A stretch of 64,000 nt of DNA, from contig NZ_JAJLRA010000016.1 of NCBI RefSeq assembly GCF_020991365.1, positions 57,909 through 121,908 on the forward strand, read 5' to 3'. Source of the DNA: Streptacidiphilus sp. ASG 303. GTDB taxonomy: Bacteria > Actinomycetota > Actinomycetes > Streptomycetales > Streptomycetaceae. Position numbers and translations under genes: made by a program. The notes beneath the pieces were generated by a model. The model made no database searches and was not told where the DNA came from. It saw only the letters and a program-made list of their open reading frames with translations. Shown here piece after piece: positions 46,014 through 55,605 of this stretch (position 1 is its first letter; each line of letters starts with the position of its first letter).

Positions 46014-47990
46014 ATGACCACACCGCCGGACGATGCCGTGCACCATCGCGAACTGGAGATCCACGTGGCCGGCCGTATCGAGGACTACGCACTCATCGGG
46101 GACATGCAGACCGCCGCCCTCGTCAGCAGGGACGGGGCGGTGGACTGGCTCTGCCTGCCCCGATTCGACTCCCCCGCCGTCTTCGCGGGGCTGCTCGGCA
46201 CCGACGAGCACGGCTTCTGGCGGATCGGACCGGCCGACGAGGCCCCCGCGCCCGCCGCCCTCCCCCGGATGGAGCCCGTCGAGTTCAGCGAGTTCGAGTC
46301 CACCGGGGAACTGCGCATCCCGGTGACCGCGCACGCCCCGGCCGTCCCCGCCGACCGCCGCCGCTACCGGGGCGACTCCCTGATCCTGGAGCAGGAGTGG
46401 GACACGCCGCACGGCGGCGTCCGCGTGATCGACTTCATGCCGCCGCGCCACCTCACCGAGGGCGGCGGCGTGCCGCAGATGATCCGCATCGTGGAGGGCC
46501 TCTCCGGCCGGGTGCGGATGCGCTCCGCGCTGCGGATGCGCTTCTCCTACGGCCGGGTGGTGCCCTGGGTGCACCGCATCGACGAGCCCGACGGCTCGTA
46601 CCGCACCGTCGCCGTCGCCGGGCCCGACTCGGTCTGGCTGGACGGGGAGGCGGAGAGCTACGGGCGCAACCTCACCACCTACTCGGACTTCACCGTCGGT
46701 GAGGGCGAGCGCGTCGCCTTCGCCCTCACCTGGCAGGCCTCCCACCTGCCCGCCCCCGACCGGCCGGACCCGGAGGCGGCGCTGGAGGCCACCGAGGAGT
46801 TCTGGCGCGGCTGGGTCGCCCAGTGCACCTTCGCGGGCGCCTACCGCGAGCCGGTGGTCCGCTCCCTGATCACCCTCAAGGCGCTCACCTACGCCCCCAC
46901 CGGCGGCATCGTCGCGGCCCCCACCACCTCGCTGCCCGAGGACATCGGCGGCGTCCGCAACTGGGACTACCGCTACACCTGGCTGCGGGACGCCGCCATC
47001 ACCCTCTCCTCGCTGCTGCGCACCGGCTACCGCGAGGAGGCCCGCGCCTGGCGCGAGTGGCTGCTGCGCGCGGTGGCCGGCGACCCGGAGAACCTGCAGA
47101 TCATGTACGGCATCGCCGGCGAGCGCGAGCTCGGCGAGATGGAGCTCGACTGGCTGCCCGGCTACGAGGGCTCGGCCCCCGTCCGCACCGGCAACGGCGC
47201 CGCCGACCAGCTCCAGCTCGACGTGTACGGCGAGGTCGTCGAGGCGCTGCACCTGGCGCACATGACCGGCCTGGCCCGCAGCGACCACGCCCACATGCTG
47301 CAGCTCAAGCTCATCGGCTACCTGGAGAAGCACTGGACCGAGCCCGACGAGGGCATCTGGGAGGTCCGCGGCCCCCGCCGCCACTTCGTGCACTCCAAGG
47401 TGATGGCCTGGGTGGCCGTCGACCGCACCATCAAGCTGCTGGAGGGCACGCCCACCGACGGGCCGATCGAGCGCTGGCGCGAGCTGCGCGACTCCATCCA
47501 CCGCGACGTGTGCGAGAAGGGCTACGACGCCGAGCGCAACACCTTCACCCAGTACTACGGCGGGCGGGAGCTGGACGCGTCGCTGCTGCTCATCCCGCAG
47601 GTCGGCTTCCTGCCGCCGGACGACAAGCGGGTGATCGGCACCATCGAGGCGATCCAGCGGGAGCTGCTCACCGAGGACGGCTTCGTGCTGCGCTACCCCA
47701 CCCACGGCACCGACGGCCGCAACGTGGACGGCCTGCCCGGCGACGAGGGTGCCTTCCTGGCCTGCTCCTTCTGGCTGGCGGACGACCTGGCCATGATCGG
47801 CCGGGTCGGCGAGGCGCGGGAGCTGTTCGAGAAGCTGCTGGCCCTGCGCAACGACGTCGGCCTGCTCGCCGAGGAGTGGGACCCGCGGCGCAAGCGCCAG
47901 GTCGGCAACTTCCCGCAGGCGTTCAGCCACGTGCCGCTGATCGACACCGCCCTGCGGCTGAACGCCAGCGGCGCCTACCAGGAGCGCTGA
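46014..47990 (+). CDS. Glycoside hydrolase family 15 (trehalase/glucoamylase-like)
   Basis: 658 residues from the ATG at 46014 (MTTPPDDAVHHRELEIHVAGRIEDYALIGDMQTAALVSRDGAVDWL). The N-terminal super-sandwich domain is followed by the (alpha/alpha)6 barrel with NWDYRYTWLRDAAI and the catalytic pair: general acid in EGIWEVRGPRRHFVHSK, general base in LLAEEWDP. The same architecture is found in the mycobacterial acid trehalase. It is soluble without a signal peptide, so the substrate is probably cytoplasmic trehalose or a maltodextrin. Length is usual for the bacterial GH15 group. Confidence 0.92.
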   Translation: MTTPPDDAVHHRELEIHVAGRIEDYALIGDMQTAALVSRDGAVDWLCLPRFDSPAVFAGLLGTDEHGFWRIGPADEAPAPAALPRMEPVEFSEFESTGELRIPVTAHAPAVPADRRRYRGDSLILEQEWDTPHGGVRVIDFMPPRHLTEGGGVPQMIRIVEGLSGRVRMRSALRMRFSYGRVVPWVHRIDEPDGSYRTVAVAGPDSVWLDGEAESYGRNLTTYSDFTVGEGERVAFALTWQASHLPAPDRPDPEAALEATEEFWRGWVAQCTFAGAYREPVVRSLITLKALTYAPTGGIVAAPTTSLPEDIGGVRNWDYRYTWLRDAAITLSSLLRTGYREEARAWREWLLRAVAGDPENLQIMYGIAGERELGEMELDWLPGYEGSAPVRTGNGAADQLQLDVYGEVVEALHLAHMTGLARSDHAHMLQLKLIGYLEKHWTEPDEGIWEVRGPRRHFVHSKVMAWVAVDRTIKLLEGTPTDGPIERWRELRDSIHRDVCEKGYDAERNTFTQYYGGRELDASLLLIPQVGFLPPDDKRVIGTIEAIQRELLTEDGFVLRYPTHGTDGRNVDGLPGDEGAFLACSFWLADDLAMIGRVGEARELFEKLLALRNDVGLLAEEWDPRRKRQVGNFPQAFSHVPLIDTALRLNASGAYQER

Positions 47991-48085
47991 GGCCCCCGCC
48001 GGACCGGGCGGGAGCGGCCCCCCGGGCGGGAGCGGCCCCCCCCGGGTGGGAGCGGCTCCCCGGGTGGGGCTCGCCGGGGGCGGGC

Positions 48086-48796
48086 TCACCGGGGGCGGGG
48101 GCGCTGCCCGCCGCCCGTCGCGCGGTGCACCGTCCGCTCGCGGGCGGAGCGCAGCTCGACGGTGCCCCAGAAGCAGTCCCGCATGCGGACCGGCTCCAGG
48201 GCGAGGAGCGGGTCCAGCTCGGAGAACGTGTCCACGGTCACCAGGCCGGGCCCGGCCTCCAGGGCCGTGCCGTCGATCACCAGGTCGGTCCGCACCAGCC
48301 GGTACGGGCCGGCCGGGCCCCGGTGCGGGATGTCCGGGTCCCCGCGCACCTGGAGCAGCGGCGGCCCGGCGAACTCGTCCACCGACGCCGGGCGGTCCGG
48401 GGTCGCGGTCACGGTGATCAGCCGTCCGCCGTCGGCGCCGCCCACGGTGAGGATGCGCTGCCCGGCGGCGGCCGACATCCCGATGTCGGCCCGCCGGCGC
48501 GGCCCGGCGGCGCCCACCAGTCCGGCCTCCGGCTCCTCCGACCGGCTGCAGTAGGCCACCGGGAAGAAGTGGTGCAGCTCGTCGGCGAAGCGCACGCGCA
48601 CCGCCACCGCGGCCAGCCGGTAGGGCGGGCCGGGGAAGGGGAAGTCCAGGCCCCACACCGCGCAGCGCACCGGGTCGTCCCACGGCTCGACGCCGGCGGG
48701 CAGCAGAGGCTCCACGAGCTCGCCGTCGGCCTCGTACGTCCCGACCAGCACCCTGACCCCGGGGAACCTGCGCTCCCCGCCGGCATCCCCGGCCAT
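48086..48796 (-). CDS. Hypothetical protein, acetoacetate decarboxylase-like at best
   Basis: 236 residues from the ATG at 48796. The product opens MAGDAGGERRFPGVRVLVGTYEADGELVEPLLPAGVEPW; later YRLAAVAVRVRFADELHHFFPVAYCSRSEEPEAGLVGAAGP resembles the middle of the ADC fold, in which a strand pair precedes a Gly-rich turn. The Schiff-base Lys of true decarboxylases is not visible in that place. Hence at most a fold relative without that activity. Soluble, single gene, converging with the GH15 gene. Confidence in the family is low; the coding frame itself is strongly supported. Confidence 0.55.
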   Translation of the reverse strand: MAGDAGGERRFPGVRVLVGTYEADGELVEPLLPAGVEPWDDPVRCAVWGLDFPFPGPPYRLAAVAVRVRFADELHHFFPVAYCSRSEEPEAGLVGAAGPRRRADIGMSAAAGQRILTVGGADGGRLITVTATPDRPASVDEFAGPPLLQVRGDPDIPHRGPAGPYRLVRTDLVIDGTALEAGPGLVTVDTFSELDPLLALEPVRMRDCFWGTVELRSARERTVHRATGGGQRPRPR

Positions 48797-49022
48797 CGTC
48801 CTCCTCGCGGCACGCCCGGTCGGCACGGGCGCGGCCGTACCCGACAGTCTCGGCGCGGCGGGGCCGGGGCGCCAGCCGGGCGGATCCGGGAGGCCCGGGC
48901 GGATCCGCGCCGGACCGGCCGGGAGCCTGCCTCCCGGCGCCGTCCTGGGCCGTCCGGGGCCGCCCCGGAGGGGCAGGGTGGCGGGCGTGCGGGCCCGCGG
49001 ACGGGGGGCCGCGGGCGGGGCG

Positions 49023-50189
49023 TCAGGCCCGCTGGACCAGCTCGTCGTAGACGGAGAGCACCTGGGCGACGGTGGCCGCCTCGTCCGGCCACGTCTCGGA
49101 CTGGGCCCTGCCCTGCTCCGCCAGCAGGGCACGGCGCGGCGCGTCCGCGAGCAGGTCCGCGACGGCCCGGCCCAGCGCACGCGGGTCCCCGTGGGGCACC
49201 AGCACCGCCGCGTCGCCGACCAGCTCCGGCAGCCCGCCAACGGCGGTGGCCACCAGCGGCACCCCGGCGCGCAGCGCCTCCTGCGCCACCAGCGGGCGCG
49301 CCTCCCAGCAGCTGCTGATCACCACGACGTCGGCGGCGGCCAGCAGGTCCGGCACGTCGGTGCGGTGGCCGAGCAGCCGCACCGGCAGGCCCTCGGCCTC
49401 GGCGCGGTCGCGGAGCGCGGCGCCCTCCGGCCCCTCCCCCGCGATGAGGACCAGCGGCCGCGGGCCGGGGCCGGTGAACTCCCGCGAGGCGTCCAGCAGC
49501 AGGTCGAAGCCCTTCTGCGGGGCCAGCCGGCCGACCGCGAGCACCACCGGGCGGTCGCCGTCCGCTCCGGGCAGCGCCGCGCGGGCCGCGGCCCGGTCCA
49601 GGGTCGGGGCGGGCAGCGGCGGCGCCGCCACCGGCCCCAGGCGGGCGTCGCCGGCGCCCAGTTCCCGGGCGCGGGCGACCAGGTCGGAGGAGGCGCCCAG
49701 CAGCAGGTCGGCGGCGCGCGCCACCCGCCGCTCCATCAGGCGCATCAGCCGCCGCTCCATGCCGGTGCCGAGCAGGGCGTGGTGCACGGTGACGACGAGC
49801 GGGGTCTGCGGCCGCATGCCGGGCACCCGGCCGGCGGTCCGCAGGGCCAGGTCGGAGAGGAGTCCGGCGCGCAGCCCGTGGGCGTGGACCACCCCGGCGC
49901 CGGTGAAGGCCCGGCGCAGCTCGCCGATGGCGGCCGCGTCGCTGCGCGGGCCGGAGCTGGGGGTGATCTCCACGGGGTGGAAGCGGGCGCCGGTCTCGGA
50001 GAAGCCGAATAGGGGGTCGGTGGCGGCCGGGCCGCACACGGTCACCTTGAGGCCGTGCGCGACGAGCCCCTGGGCGAGGGAGCGCACGTGGGCGCCGACG
50101 CCGCCGGTGCTGGCGGCGACGACGAGCACCGCGTGCAGCTGGCCCGGCTCGGGGGCGGGGGCCGCCCCCCGGGCAGAGGTGTCGTCCAC
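49023..50189 (-). CDS. GT4-type glycosyltransferase
   Basis: 388 residues from a GTG at 50189. It has the two Rossmann domains of retaining GT-B enzymes: an N-terminal STGGVGAHVRSLAQGLVAHGLKVTV, and a C-terminal LAVGRLAPQKGFDLLLDA and the E-x7-E signature in CWEARPLVAQEALRAGVPLVATAVGGLPELVG. Such enzymes use UDP- or GDP-sugars. The acceptor is unknown; cytosolic. The neighbour upstream encodes a MraY/WecA-like membrane protein, so a lipid-linked glycan step at the membrane is plausible, but not shown. Start position is supported by GGAGC six bases earlier. Confidence 0.88.
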   Translation of the reverse strand: MDDTSARGAAPAPEPGQLHAVLVVAASTGGVGAHVRSLAQGLVAHGLKVTVCGPAATDPLFGFSETGARFHPVEITPSSGPRSDAAAIGELRRAFTGAGVVHAHGLRAGLLSDLALRTAGRVPGMRPQTPLVVTVHHALLGTGMERRLMRLMERRVARAADLLLGASSDLVARARELGAGDARLGPVAAPPLPAPTLDRAAARAALPGADGDRPVVLAVGRLAPQKGFDLLLDASREFTGPGPRPLVLIAGEGPEGAALRDRAEAEGLPVRLLGHRTDVPDLLAAADVVVISSCWEARPLVAQEALRAGVPLVATAVGGLPELVGDAAVLVPHGDPRALGRAVADLLADAPRRALLAEQGRAQSETWPDEAATVAQVLSVYDELVQRA

Positions 50190-50385
50190 GTGGTTCGCTC
50201 CGAGTAGATCTGGTCCGCCGAGCTCTCCCGGCGCGAGGGGACGGCCGGTCCGCGGCCCGGGCCGGCGCCCGGCACCGCAGGTGTGCACCGCAGAGTACAG
50301 GGGCCGCGGGGCCGGATGACGCCTCCGGCGGCCGGGGGTCGCCGGAGGGGGGCGGACGGCCGGTCCGGAGGGACCTGCCGGTCCG

Positions 50386-51252
50386 TCAGGAGGAGGGCCG
50401 TGCGGCCCGTCCCGCCCGGTCCAGGGCGCGCAGCGGCTGCCGCGCCCACCATCCCTCCCCGTACAGGCCGCGCCCGGCCGCGGCGTGGAGGGCCAGCAGG
50501 GCCGCCGCGCGCACCGCCAGCCCGGTCCGCCCGGACCCGGCGGCCCACGCCGTGCCGAGGGCCGCGCCCAGGGCGAGCGCGCCGCCCGTGCCGGGCGTGG
50601 TCCGCTCGCCGAGGTCGTCGGGGAGCAGCGCGGCGGCGGCGCCCACCGGGGCGGCGGCGGCCGCGGCCCCGGGGCCGCCGCGCAGCACCGTGGGCAGCCC
50701 GGCGGCCACGACCGCCTTGGCGGCGCGGCCGGGGCGCGCGTCGAGCAGGTCAGCCGCGCCGGCCGTGCCGGCGACGACCGCGGCGGCCAGCAGCCGGTCC
50801 GGGGTGTTGCGGTGCAGGAGGCAGCCGGCGGCGAGGCCGGCCGCGCCGACGCCGGCGAGCCGCACGGCGCCGCCGGTGACCCGGCCGCGCCGCAGCGCCG
50901 CCAGGTGGGCGCGCAGGCCGCGCTCCTTCCCGCCCGCCATGTCGTCGGCGACGCCGGCCCCGGCCCCGGCCACGGCGGCCAGTGCGGCGGCGGCGCGGAC
51001 CGGCGGCGGCAGCTGGGGGGCGGCGGCGACGGCCGTGGCCGCCGCGACGGCGACGGCGGGGCCCTGGTAGAGGGTGACGACGCGGCCGCGGCCGTTGCGG
51101 CGCTCCCACAGGGCGGGCTCACCGGGCGGCACCCGGTCCAGGGCCGCGTACACCGCCCTGGCTGCGCCGGCCGCGGCGAGGAGCACGAGCAGCCGCCCGC
51201 GGCCGCCGCCCTCGTCCCCGTGCCGTCCCGCGCGCTCGGTCCGTCCCGCCAC
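50386..51252 (-). CDS. Membrane protein resembling a truncated MraY/WecA family member
   Basis: 288 residues from the ATG at 51252. The protein is Ala/Leu-rich with about eight hydrophobic segments. A conserved pattern is ALWERRNGRGRVVTLYQGPAVAVAAA near residue 45 and ADDMAGGKERGLRAHLAALRRGRVTGGAVRLAGVG near 102, matching the DDxxG and the following His-containing loop of polyprenyl-phosphate glycosyl-1-phosphate transferases. The length is shorter than MraY (about 350). It may be an inactive or atypical relative. Located 196 bases before a glycosyltransferase and directly downstream of recN on the same strand. Confidence 0.65.
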   Translation of the reverse strand: MAGRTERAGRHGDEGGGRGRLLVLLAAAGAARAVYAALDRVPPGEPALWERRNGRGRVVTLYQGPAVAVAAATAVAAAPQLPPPVRAAAALAAVAGAGAGVADDMAGGKERGLRAHLAALRRGRVTGGAVRLAGVGAAGLAAGCLLHRNTPDRLLAAAVVAGTAGAADLLDARPGRAAKAVVAAGLPTVLRGGPGAAAAAAPVGAAAALLPDDLGERTTPGTGGALALGAALGTAWAAGSGRTGLAVRAAALLALHAAAGRGLYGEGWWARQPLRALDRAGRAARPSS

Positions 51253-51368
51253 GGCTCCTCCTCGTCCTGTGCCGGCCCGTGGTGTGCCGGCGCGTCCTGT
51301 ACCGATCCGTCCCGTACCGGCCCGTCCCGGGGCGGCCCGCCCCGGCCGGGTGGGGCGGGCCCCGGCCG

Positions 51369-53165
51369 TCAGGAGGCGGCCCGGTCCGGGCGCCGGGGGG
51401 CGCGGGCGGCCGCCAGCAGCTCCTCGGCGTGGGCGCGGCCGAGCTCGGAGTCCTCCAGTCCGGCCAGCATGCGCGAGAGCTCGCGGACCCGCTCGGCGTC
51501 GTCCAGCGTCTTGACCCCCGAACGGGTGACGGTGCCGTCGCTGGTCTTCTCCACCACCAGGTGCCGGTCGGCGAAGGCCGCCACCTGCGGCAGGTGGGTG
51601 ACCACCACGACCTGCGCGCTCTCCGCGAGCTTCGCCAGCCGGCGGCCGATCTCCACCGCCGCCTTGCCGCCGACACCCGCGTCGACCTCGTCGAAGAGGT
51701 ACGTGGGCACCGGGTCGGCCCCGGCGAAGACCACCTCCACGGCGAGCATCACCCGGGACAGCTCGCCGCCCGAGGCGCCCTTGGCGATCGGCCGGGGCGG
51801 CGCGCCCGGGTGCGGGGCGAGCAGCACCTCGACCTCGTCGACGCCGTGCGGGCCGTAGGCGACGGTGCGGCCGCCGACCTCCAGGCCGTCCCCGGCGTCG
51901 GCGTCGGTCTGCGCGATGGCGAAGGTCACCCGGGCGTGCGGCATGGCCAGCTCGGTGAGCTCGGCGGTGACCGCCTCGGCGAACCGGCCCGCGGCGGCGT
52001 GCCGGGCGGCGGACACCTCGGCGGCGAGCGCGGACAGCTCGGCGCGCAGCGCCTCCCGCTCGGCCGCCAGCTCCCCGATGCGGTCGTCGTCGCCCTCCAG
52101 CTCCGCCAGCCGGGCCGCGGCGTCCTCGGCCCAGCGCAGCACCGCGGTGGTGCCGGACCCCTGCGCGTCGTCGCCGGCGGCGCCCGGTTCGGGGGCGCCG
52201 TACTTGCGGACCAGGTGGGAGAGGACCGACCGGCGCTCCTCCACGGCCGCCAGCCGCACCGGGTCGGCGTCCAGCCCGTCGGCGTAGCCGGCCAGGTCGG
52301 CGGCGACGTCGGCGAGCAGGTAGCCCACCTCGTCGAGGCGGTCGGCGAGCGCGGCGAGCCGCGGGTCGTGCGCCCGTACGGCGTCCAGGGCGCGCCTGGC
52401 CTGGGCGACCAGCGTGCCCGCGTCCACCGAGTCGGGCTCGGCGGGGTCGCCGGCCAGCGCGCCGTGGGCGAGCGTCGCGGACGAGGACAGGGCGTCGGCG
52501 TGGCCGAGGCGCTCGGCCTCGGCGGCGAGCTCGGCGTCCTCGCCCGGCAGCGGCTCGGCGGCGGCGACCTCCTCCAGGCCGAAGCGCAGCAGGTCCGCCT
52601 CCTGGGCCCGCTCCCGGGCCCGCGTGGTCAGCTCCTCCAGCGTCGCCGCGACCTCCCGCAGCCGCCGGAAGGCCTGCTGGTACCGCTCCAGCGGCTTGGA
52701 GACGGCGGCGCCCGCGTACCGGTCGAGGGCGCCCCGCTGCCGGGACGGCTTGAGCAGCCGCTGCTGGTCGGTCTGGCCGTGGACGGCGATGAGGTCCTCG
52801 CCGAGCTCGGCGAGCAGGCCCACCGGGACCGACCGGCCGCCGACGTGCGCCCGCGAGCGCCCCTCGGCGGAGACGGTGCGGCTGACCAGCAGCGCGCCCT
52901 CGTCCAGCTCGGCCCCCGCCTCGGCGGCGCGGACGGCCGCGGGGGACGCCGCGTCGAGGCTGATCCGGCCCTCGACGACGGCCCGCCCGGCCCCGGTGCG
53001 GACCAGCGCGGGGTCCGCGCGGCCTCCGAGCAGCAGTCCCAGGCTGGTGACCACCATCGTCTTGCCCGCGCCGGTCTCGCCCGTCACCGCGGTGAACCCG
53101 GGCGACAGCTCGACGACAGCGTCGTCGATCACGCCCAGCGCCTGTATCCGCATCTCCTCCAACAC
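51369..53165 (-). CDS. recN: DNA repair protein RecN
   Basis: 598 residues from the GTG at 53165 (reads VLEEMRIQALGVIDDAVVELSPG). An SMC-like ATPase: Walker A GETGAGKTMVV near residue 33, long coiled-coil arms in the middle (residues about 160-380: AERLGHADALSSSATL, ELEGDDDRIGELAAEREALRAELSALAAEV), the signature SGGELSRVMLAVEVV and Walker B YLFDEVDAGVGG, then LPQVAAFADRHLVVEK. It acts in double-strand break repair. The start is one of several close choices (53171 GTG, 53153 ATG). Length matches the usual 550-600. Confidence 0.95.
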   Translation of the reverse strand: MLEEMRIQALGVIDDAVVELSPGFTAVTGETGAGKTMVVTSLGLLLGGRADPALVRTGAGRAVVEGRISLDAASPAAVRAAEAGAELDEGALLVSRTVSAEGRSRAHVGGRSVPVGLLAELGEDLIAVHGQTDQQRLLKPSRQRGALDRYAGAAVSKPLERYQQAFRRLREVAATLEELTTRARERAQEADLLRFGLEEVAAAEPLPGEDAELAAEAERLGHADALSSSATLAHGALAGDPAEPDSVDAGTLVAQARRALDAVRAHDPRLAALADRLDEVGYLLADVAADLAGYADGLDADPVRLAAVEERRSVLSHLVRKYGAPEPGAAGDDAQGSGTTAVLRWAEDAAARLAELEGDDDRIGELAAEREALRAELSALAAEVSAARHAAAGRFAEAVTAELTELAMPHARVTFAIAQTDADAGDGLEVGGRTVAYGPHGVDEVEVLLAPHPGAPPRPIAKGASGGELSRVMLAVEVVFAGADPVPTYLFDEVDAGVGGKAAVEIGRRLAKLAESAQVVVVTHLPQVAAFADRHLVVEKTSDGTVTRSGVKTLDDAERVRELSRMLAGLEDSELGRAHAEELLAAARAPRRPDRAAS

Positions 53166-53372
53166 GGACACGACCTTACGAGGTTCGAGGGCCCGAGTGC
53201 GACGAGCACCCGCGCCGTGGCGGAGGGTTCCTTCGATCCGGTCGGGTTTTCCGGGAGCCGGACGCGGTACCCGGCAGGCAGGACGTGCCGCGGGGCGACC
53301 GCGGCCCGGAGCCGCCGGATCCCCGGGGCGGCCGGGCCCGTCCCGGCGGCACCGGCGGAGAGGAGTGCCGCC

Positions 53373-53654
53373 ATGACCGACTGGACGCGACCGGCGGGTC
53401 AGGGCCCCTCGGACGGAGGGCTGGTGCCGGACTTCGACCGGCTGCCGGCCTCCGACCTGCGCAACCGCATCAGGTCCCTCACCCTGGAGCAGCTGCGGGA
53501 GCTGCTCGCGCACGAGGAGGGCCATGGCCGGCGGGCGGACGTGGTGGAACTGCTCCGGGCCCGGATGGAGCTCCTCGCCGCCTCGCAGGGCCTGCCGCCC
53601 ACCGGGCCGGGCAGGCCCGGGGCCGGTCCCGGGGCCGGTCCGGCCCGGGAGTGA
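53373..53654 (+). CDS. Small conserved actinomycete protein (DUF8129-like)
   Basis: 93 residues from the ATG at 53373 with GGAGAGGAG upstream. The core LPASDLRNRIRSLTLEQLRELLAHEEGHGRRADVVELLRARMELLA is a conserved helical pair, followed by a Pro/Gly tail. It has no signal or membrane segment. The pattern is common in Streptomyces between recN and nadK-like genes; its function is unknown. It stands on the plus strand, divergent from recN and convergent with nadK, with which it shares a terminator. Confidence 0.72.
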   Translation: MTDWTRPAGQGPSDGGLVPDFDRLPASDLRNRIRSLTLEQLRELLAHEEGHGRRADVVELLRARMELLAASQGLPPTGPGRPGAGPGAGPARE

Positions 53655-53716
53655 CCCCGCGCACCCCGCGCACCCCGTGCGGCACCGGGCCCGGCACGCA
53701 CCGCGCCGGGCCCGTG

Positions 53717-53755
53717 CCGGGCGGCGGGCCGGGACCTGGCCGGCCCGCCGCCCGG
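53717..53755. terminator. Bidirectional terminator
   Basis: Perfect 16-bp stem CCGGGCGGCGGGCCGG (53717-53732) and its complement (53740-53755) with a 7-base loop, between the convergent small gene and nadK. Confidence 0.85.
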
Positions 53756-53758
53756 GGC

Positions 53759-54661
53759 TCAGCCGGCGTGCGGGGCGCCCCGCCAGCCCGTGACCGGCAG
53801 CGCGAACTTCGCCACCAGCCGGTCCGTGAACGGCGCCCGGTGCAGCCGCGCCAGCCGGACCGGGATGCGGCCGCGCCGCACCTCCACCCGGGCCCCCGCG
53901 GGCAGCTCCACCGACCGCCGCCCGTCGCACCAGAGCACGCCGTGCGGCGTCTTCGGCAGCACCTCCACCGCCAGCACCGAGTGCGGCGACGTCACCAGCG
54001 GCTTGGCGAAGAGCGCGTGGGCGCTGATCGGCACCATGAGCAGCGCCTCGACCTCCGGCCACACCACCGGCCCGCCCGCGGAGAACGCGTACGCCGTCGA
54101 GCCAGTGGGCGTCGCGCAGACCACGCCGTCGCAGCCGAAGGTGGACACCGGGCGGCCGTCCACCTCGGTCACGACCTCCAGCATCCGCTCCCGCGACGCC
54201 TTCTCCACCGACGCCTCGTTGAGCGCCCAGTCGCGGTGGATGACCCGGCCGTCGGCGCGGACGAGGACGTCGATCGTCATCCGCTCCTCGACCTCGTAGT
54301 CCGCGTCGACGACGCGCTGCACGACCTTCGCCAGGTCGTCGCGCTCCGCCTCGGCGAGGAAGCCGACCCGGCCCAGGTTGACGCCCAGCATCGGCACGCC
54401 CGTCTGCCGCGACAGCTCGGCGCCGCGCAGCAGGGTGCCGTCGCCGCCGGCCACCAGGATCAGCTCGCAGCCGCCCACCGCCCCGGGCGCCGCCGCCACG
54501 GTCTCCACCCCTGCGGGCAGGTCCATGTCCTCGGCCTCCGCGGCCAGCACTCTGATCCCGATGCCGGCCTTCAGCAGGCCGTGAACCAGGTGCTCGACGC
54601 TGCGCAGCGCGGCCGCACGGCCGGTGTGCGCGATCAGGAAGACCGTTCGCAAGTCACTCAT
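53759..54661 (-). CDS. nadK: NAD kinase
   Basis: 300 residues from the ATG at 54661. It phosphorylates NAD to NADP. The active-site VAGGDGTLLRGAELSRQ, NEASVEKASRERMLEV, and the loop CATPTGSTAYAFSAGGPVVWPEVEA are all present. The genes recN-nadK-tlyA form a conserved actinobacterial cluster. Length equals the usual 280-310. The start is close to the tlyA stop (116 bases). Confidence 0.95.
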   Translation of the reverse strand: MSDLRTVFLIAHTGRAAALRSVEHLVHGLLKAGIGIRVLAAEAEDMDLPAGVETVAAAPGAVGGCELILVAGGDGTLLRGAELSRQTGVPMLGVNLGRVGFLAEAERDDLAKVVQRVVDADYEVEERMTIDVLVRADGRVIHRDWALNEASVEKASRERMLEVVTEVDGRPVSTFGCDGVVCATPTGSTAYAFSAGGPVVWPEVEALLMVPISAHALFAKPLVTSPHSVLAVEVLPKTPHGVLWCDGRRSVELPAGARVEVRRGRIPVRLARLHRAPFTDRLVAKFALPVTGWRGAPHAG

Positions 54662-54777
54662 GCCCTCTCCTACGCCTGCCCGGGCGTCCGTGGCCGGGTG
54701 GCGTCCCCTCCTGTCAGCGGTGGACCGCGTCCTCGGTGCGGCCGTGCCCTTGGTGCTGCGGGGACGTGGACCGCACC

Positions 54778-55590
54778 CTACCGGGGCCCTTCGTCCACGG
54801 CGCGGTCCGCTTCGGCCGGATCGAGCGGGGGCGCGCCCCGCCGGAACCAGAGGAAGTACTCGACGTTGCCCGACGGCCCCGGCAGCGGGCTCGCCGCGAC
54901 CCCGAGCACCCCGAGGCCCAGCTCCCAGCCCTGGGCGGCGACCTGCCGCACCGCCTCGGCCCGCAGCGCCGGGCTGCGGACCACGCCGCCGCTGCCGAGC
55001 CGCTCCCGGCCGACCTCGAACTGGGGCTTGACCATGAGGACCAGGTCGGCGTCGGGCGCGCAGCAGGAGGCCAGCGCGGGCAGCACCAGCCCCAGCGGGA
55101 TGAACGACAGGTCGCCGACGACCACGTCCACCGGCTCGCCGCCGATCCGCTCCAAGGTCAGCTCGCGGACGTTCGTGCGGTCCATGACGGTGACCCGCCC
55201 GTCGCTCTGCAGCGACCAGGCCAGCTGCCCGTAGCCGACGTCCACCGCCAGCACGTGCCCGGCCCCGGCGCGCAGCAGCACGTCGGTGAAGCCGCCGGTG
55301 GAGGCGCCCGCGTCCAGGCAGCGGCGGCCCTCGACGGTCAGGCCCCGCGGGCCGAACGCCGCCAGTGCGCCGGCCAGCTTGTGGCCGCCGCGCGAGACGT
55401 AGTCCGGGTCGTTCTCGTCCTTCGCCACCACGACGGCCGCCGACGTCTCCACCTGGGTGGCCGGCTTGGTCGCGGTGGTGCCGCCGACGGTCACCCGGCC
55501 GGCCGCGATCAGCTCGCTCGCGTGCTCACGCGAGCGGGCCAGCCTGCGGCGGACGAGTTCCGCGTCGAGTCGGCGTCGTGCCACTGCCAC
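54778..55590 (-). CDS. tlyA: TlyA-family rRNA 2'-O-methyltransferase
   Basis: 270 residues from the ATG at 55590. An S4 RNA-binding domain (LDAELVRRRLARSREHASELIAAGRVTVGG) is followed by the Rossmann methyltransferase: LDAGASTGGFTDVLLRAGAGHVLAVDVGYGQLAW and the catalytic set Lys (SRGGHKLAGAL), Asp (VVGDLSFIPL), Lys (LMVKPQFEVG) and Glu (NVEYFLWF). In mycobacteria TlyA methylates cytidines of 16S and 23S rRNA and its loss gives capreomycin resistance. Upstream is a small gene, 15 bases away. Confidence 0.95.
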   Translation of the reverse strand: MAVARRRLDAELVRRRLARSREHASELIAAGRVTVGGTTATKPATQVETSAAVVVAKDENDPDYVSRGGHKLAGALAAFGPRGLTVEGRRCLDAGASTGGFTDVLLRAGAGHVLAVDVGYGQLAWSLQSDGRVTVMDRTNVRELTLERIGGEPVDVVVGDLSFIPLGLVLPALASCCAPDADLVLMVKPQFEVGRERLGSGGVVRSPALRAEAVRQVAAQGWELGLGVLGVAASPLPGPSGNVEYFLWFRRGAPPLDPAEADRAVDEGPR

Positions 55591-55605
55591 GGGTTGCTTC
55601 AGCTC

